DNA of 51,574 nt, taken from assembly GCA_002011165.2 (NCBI GenBank), contig MTMI02000001.1, positions 1 to 51,574 on the forward strand, given 5' to 3'. This document shows, piece by piece, positions 50,213 to 51,574 of this stretch. The translations under genes and the position numbers were made by a program. Positions within the stretch are counted from its first letter, which is position 1; each line of letters opens with the position of its first letter. The DNA is from Candidatus Mnemosynella biddleae (GTDB taxonomy: Archaea; Halobacteriota; Archaeoglobi; Mnemosynellales; Mnemosynellaceae). The notes beneath the pieces were generated by a model. It ran no database searches and was not told the DNA's origin. It saw only the letters and a program-made list of their open reading frames with translations.

Positions 50213-50227
50213 AAGGAGGTGGGTCTC

Positions 50228-51376
50228 ATGAAAGGTTACTTCGATTACGCCTCGGGATGCCCTGTAGATGAGAGGGTGCTTGAAGCCATGCTCCCGTATT
50301 TCAAAATTCCCGGAAATCCCTCATCGGTTCATTCCCAAGGATACCAGGCGAGAGAGGCAATAGAAAAAGCCAGAGAATCTGTAGCAGAGTTAATAGAAGC
50401 TGAACCGAATGAAATAATTTTCACATCTGGAGCCACAGAATCGAACAATTTGGCTCTTATTGGATTTGCGTTGAGAAATAAGGATAAAGGAAGGCATATA
50501 ATAACTTCAAAAATCGAGCATATGTCTATATTAAATCCATGTAAATTCCTTCAAAAGAACGGATTCGAAATTAGCTATGTTCCAGTGGACAAAGATGGAA
50601 TTGTAGACCTTTCATTCATCGAGAACTCCATTCGAGAGGATACAATACTAATTTCAATCCAACATGCAAATAATGAGATAGGTACAATCCAACCTATTGA
50701 AGAGATAAAGGAGATCTCTGGAAATATTCCGCTACATGTAGATGCAACCGCTTCGCTAGGAAAGATAGAGGTTGATATTCAGACTCTCAAAGCTGATCTG
50801 GTAACACTTTCCTCAAACGACATCTACGGACCGAGAGGAGTTGGAGCTCTTTTCGTGAGAAAGGGTGTAAAACTGCATCCCCTAATTCTTGGAGGAGGTC
50901 AGGAAAGAGGTTTAAGAAGTGGAACTGAAAATGTCGCTGGAATTGTTGGCTTTGGAGTAGCTGCAGAAATAACGAAAAAAGAGTATAAAGAAGAGTCAGA
51001 AAGATTGAAAAGATTCAGAGATAGGATAATAGAGAATGTGTTGAAAATTGAGAATAGCTATCTTAATGGACATAGAGAAAGAAGACTACCTAATAACGTG
51101 AACGTGAGGTTTAGCTATATAGAAGGTGAGTCTCTCGTTTTGAGTCTCGATATGGAAGGTATCCAAGCATCTACCGGATCTGCCTGTAGCTCTAAGACCC
51201 TTCAACCAAGCCATGTTCTTACAGCGATAGGCCTGAAGCATGAGGAAGCTCACGGATCTCTTCTGATTACTCTCGGAAGATACAACACTGAAGATGATGT
51301 GAACAAACTCATTGAGGTTCTTCCAAGTGCAGTTGAAAGATTGAGGATGATGTCCCCACTCTACAGGAGGAGGTGA
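50228..51376 (+). CDS. iscS: IscS/NifS-like protein with PLP lysine replaced by Asp
   Basis: A 382-residue class V aminotransferase fold of the cysteine desulfurase family. TSGATESNN (phosphate loop), [10 protein letters not shown] and the mobile loop [15 protein letters not shown] with Cys320 are present. The normally invariant lysine that binds PLP is Asp198 ([12 protein letters not shown], where desulfurases read SGHKIYGP). A functional desulfurase is therefore unlikely. From memory, A. fulgidus IscS has the same change and its Cys and Asp serve cluster assembly with IscU. The ATG at 50228 follows AAAGGAGGTG; a GTG at 50219 overlaps it. IscU follows. Confidence 0.93.
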   Translation: MKGYFDYASGCPVDERVLEAMLPYFKIPGNPSSVHSQGYQAREAIEKARESVAELIEAEPNEIIFTSGATESNNLALIGFALRNKDKGRHIITSKIEHMSILNPCKFLQKNGFEISYVPVDKDGIVDLSFIENSIREDTILISIQHANNEIGTIQPIEEIKEISGNIPLHVDATASLGKIEVDIQTLKADLVTLSSNDIYGPRGVGALFVRKGVKLHPLILGGGQERGLRSGTENVAGIVGFGVAAEITKKEYKEESERLKRFRDRIIENVLKIENSYLNGHRERRLPNNVNVRFSYIEGESLVLSLDMEGIQASTGSACSSKTLQPSHVLTAIGLKHEEAHGSLLITLGRYNTEDDVNKLIEVLPSAVERLRMMSPLYRRR

Positions 51377-51381
51377 AAAGT

Positions 51382-51574
51382 ATGTATTCTGAAAAACTAT
51401 TCGAGCATTTCAGAAATCCTAGAAACGTTGGAGAAATTGAGAATCCAGATGGTGTGGGAACTGTTGGAAATCCGGTTTGCGGTGATCTCATGACCTTTAT
51501 GATAAAGGTTAAGGATGATGTGATAGAAGATATTAAATTCAAAACCTTTGGTTGTGGTGCAGCTATAGCTACGA
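51382..51574 (+). CDS. iscU: IscU Fe-S scaffold protein (cut by window edge)
   Basis: The first 64 codons of a NifU-N/IscU scaffold, continuing past the window. The start YSEKLFEHFRNPRNVGEIEN, the ligand Cys in NPVCGDLM and the second in TFGCGAAIAT are clear. The ATG follows AGGAGGAGGTGA at good spacing and sits 5 bases after the IscS-like stop. It receives iron and sulfur to build [2Fe-2S] clusters on the dimer with IscS. The third Cys lies outside the window. Confidence 0.95.
   Translation, partial: MYSEKLFEHFRNPRNVGEIENPDGVGTVGNPVCGDLMTFMIKVKDDVIEDIKFKTFGCGAAIAT

Overview
The window is a gene-dense stretch of a euryarchaeal chromosome, probably from the Archaeoglobales or a close relative. 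Archaeal-only genes include CetZ, PAN proteasomal ATPase, rpS17e, aMBF1, the ether-lipid enzymes CarS, GGGP synthase and DGGGP synthase, and the tetraether synthase Tes. Arginine is written mostly as AGA, and a tRNA-Arg(UCU) is present. The IscS-like protein has Asp where cysteine desulfurases have the PLP lysine, which I recall as the described peculiarity of Archaeoglobus fulgidus IscS. Promoters are archaeal (BRE plus TATA) and many starts look leaderless. I see no IS element, prophage or CRISPR array.

Layout. 1-2.6 kb: a cut-off ATPase-like fragment, tRNA-Arg, an ArsN2-like acetyltransferase and an aminotransferase. 2.6-7.9 kb (minus): a small conserved protein, an IorA-like TPP protein without its ferredoxin domain, an iron alcohol dehydrogenase, and a tight trio of ADP-ribosylglycohydrolase, 4-oxalocrotonate tautomerase and 2-keto-4-pentenoate hydratase/decarboxylase. 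8-11.6 kb: tRNA-Gly, Tes, CarS, ornithine carbamoyltransferase and tRNA-Leu. 11.8-16.9 kb: a tripartite tricarboxylate transporter (tctCBA) and a divergent Nramp-like transporter. 17-23.5 kb: purine and histidine genes (a fused PurS-PurL, PurQ, HisF), MazG, a gamma-carbonic-anhydrase-like protein and CoaD. 23.5-32.9 kb: rpS17e, dapA, dapB, Fap7/AK6 kinase, an archaetidylinositol-phosphate-type synthase, PAN, aMBF1, Sua5/YrdC, methionine aminopeptidase, a nucleotidyltransferase, GGGP synthase and DGGGP synthase.

32.9-38.7 kb holds a CetZ operon (coiled-coil protein, PRC-barrel protein, CetZ, membrane-anchored secreted protein), a divergent secreted protein, and the oapC-oapB-oapA operon. 38.8-43.9 kb is the most unusual part: five consecutive CBS-domain genes (about 18 CBS motifs) running into an ATP-dependent RNA ligase. 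43.9-46.6 kb has an Lrp-type regulator with its aminotransferase, then rubrerythrin and superoxide reductase. 46.6-48.5 kb is a four-gene operon of a Cys-containing small protein, a radical SAM/SPASM protein, a glutaredoxin-like protein and a ferredoxin-thioredoxin-reductase catalytic chain. 48.7 kb to the end carries an FTR1 iron permease with a palindromic operator, then a sulfur-transfer/Fe-S operon (TusA, DsrE, IscS-like, IscU).

How they fit: the lipid genes cover most of the route from GGPP to CDP-archaeol, polar head groups and tetraether coupling. The right end joins anaerobic oxidative-stress defence, thiol redox, iron uptake and Fe-S assembly. The best candidates for undescribed systems are the CBS array with RNA ligase, the CetZ/PRC-barrel operon, and the radical SAM/redoxin operon.
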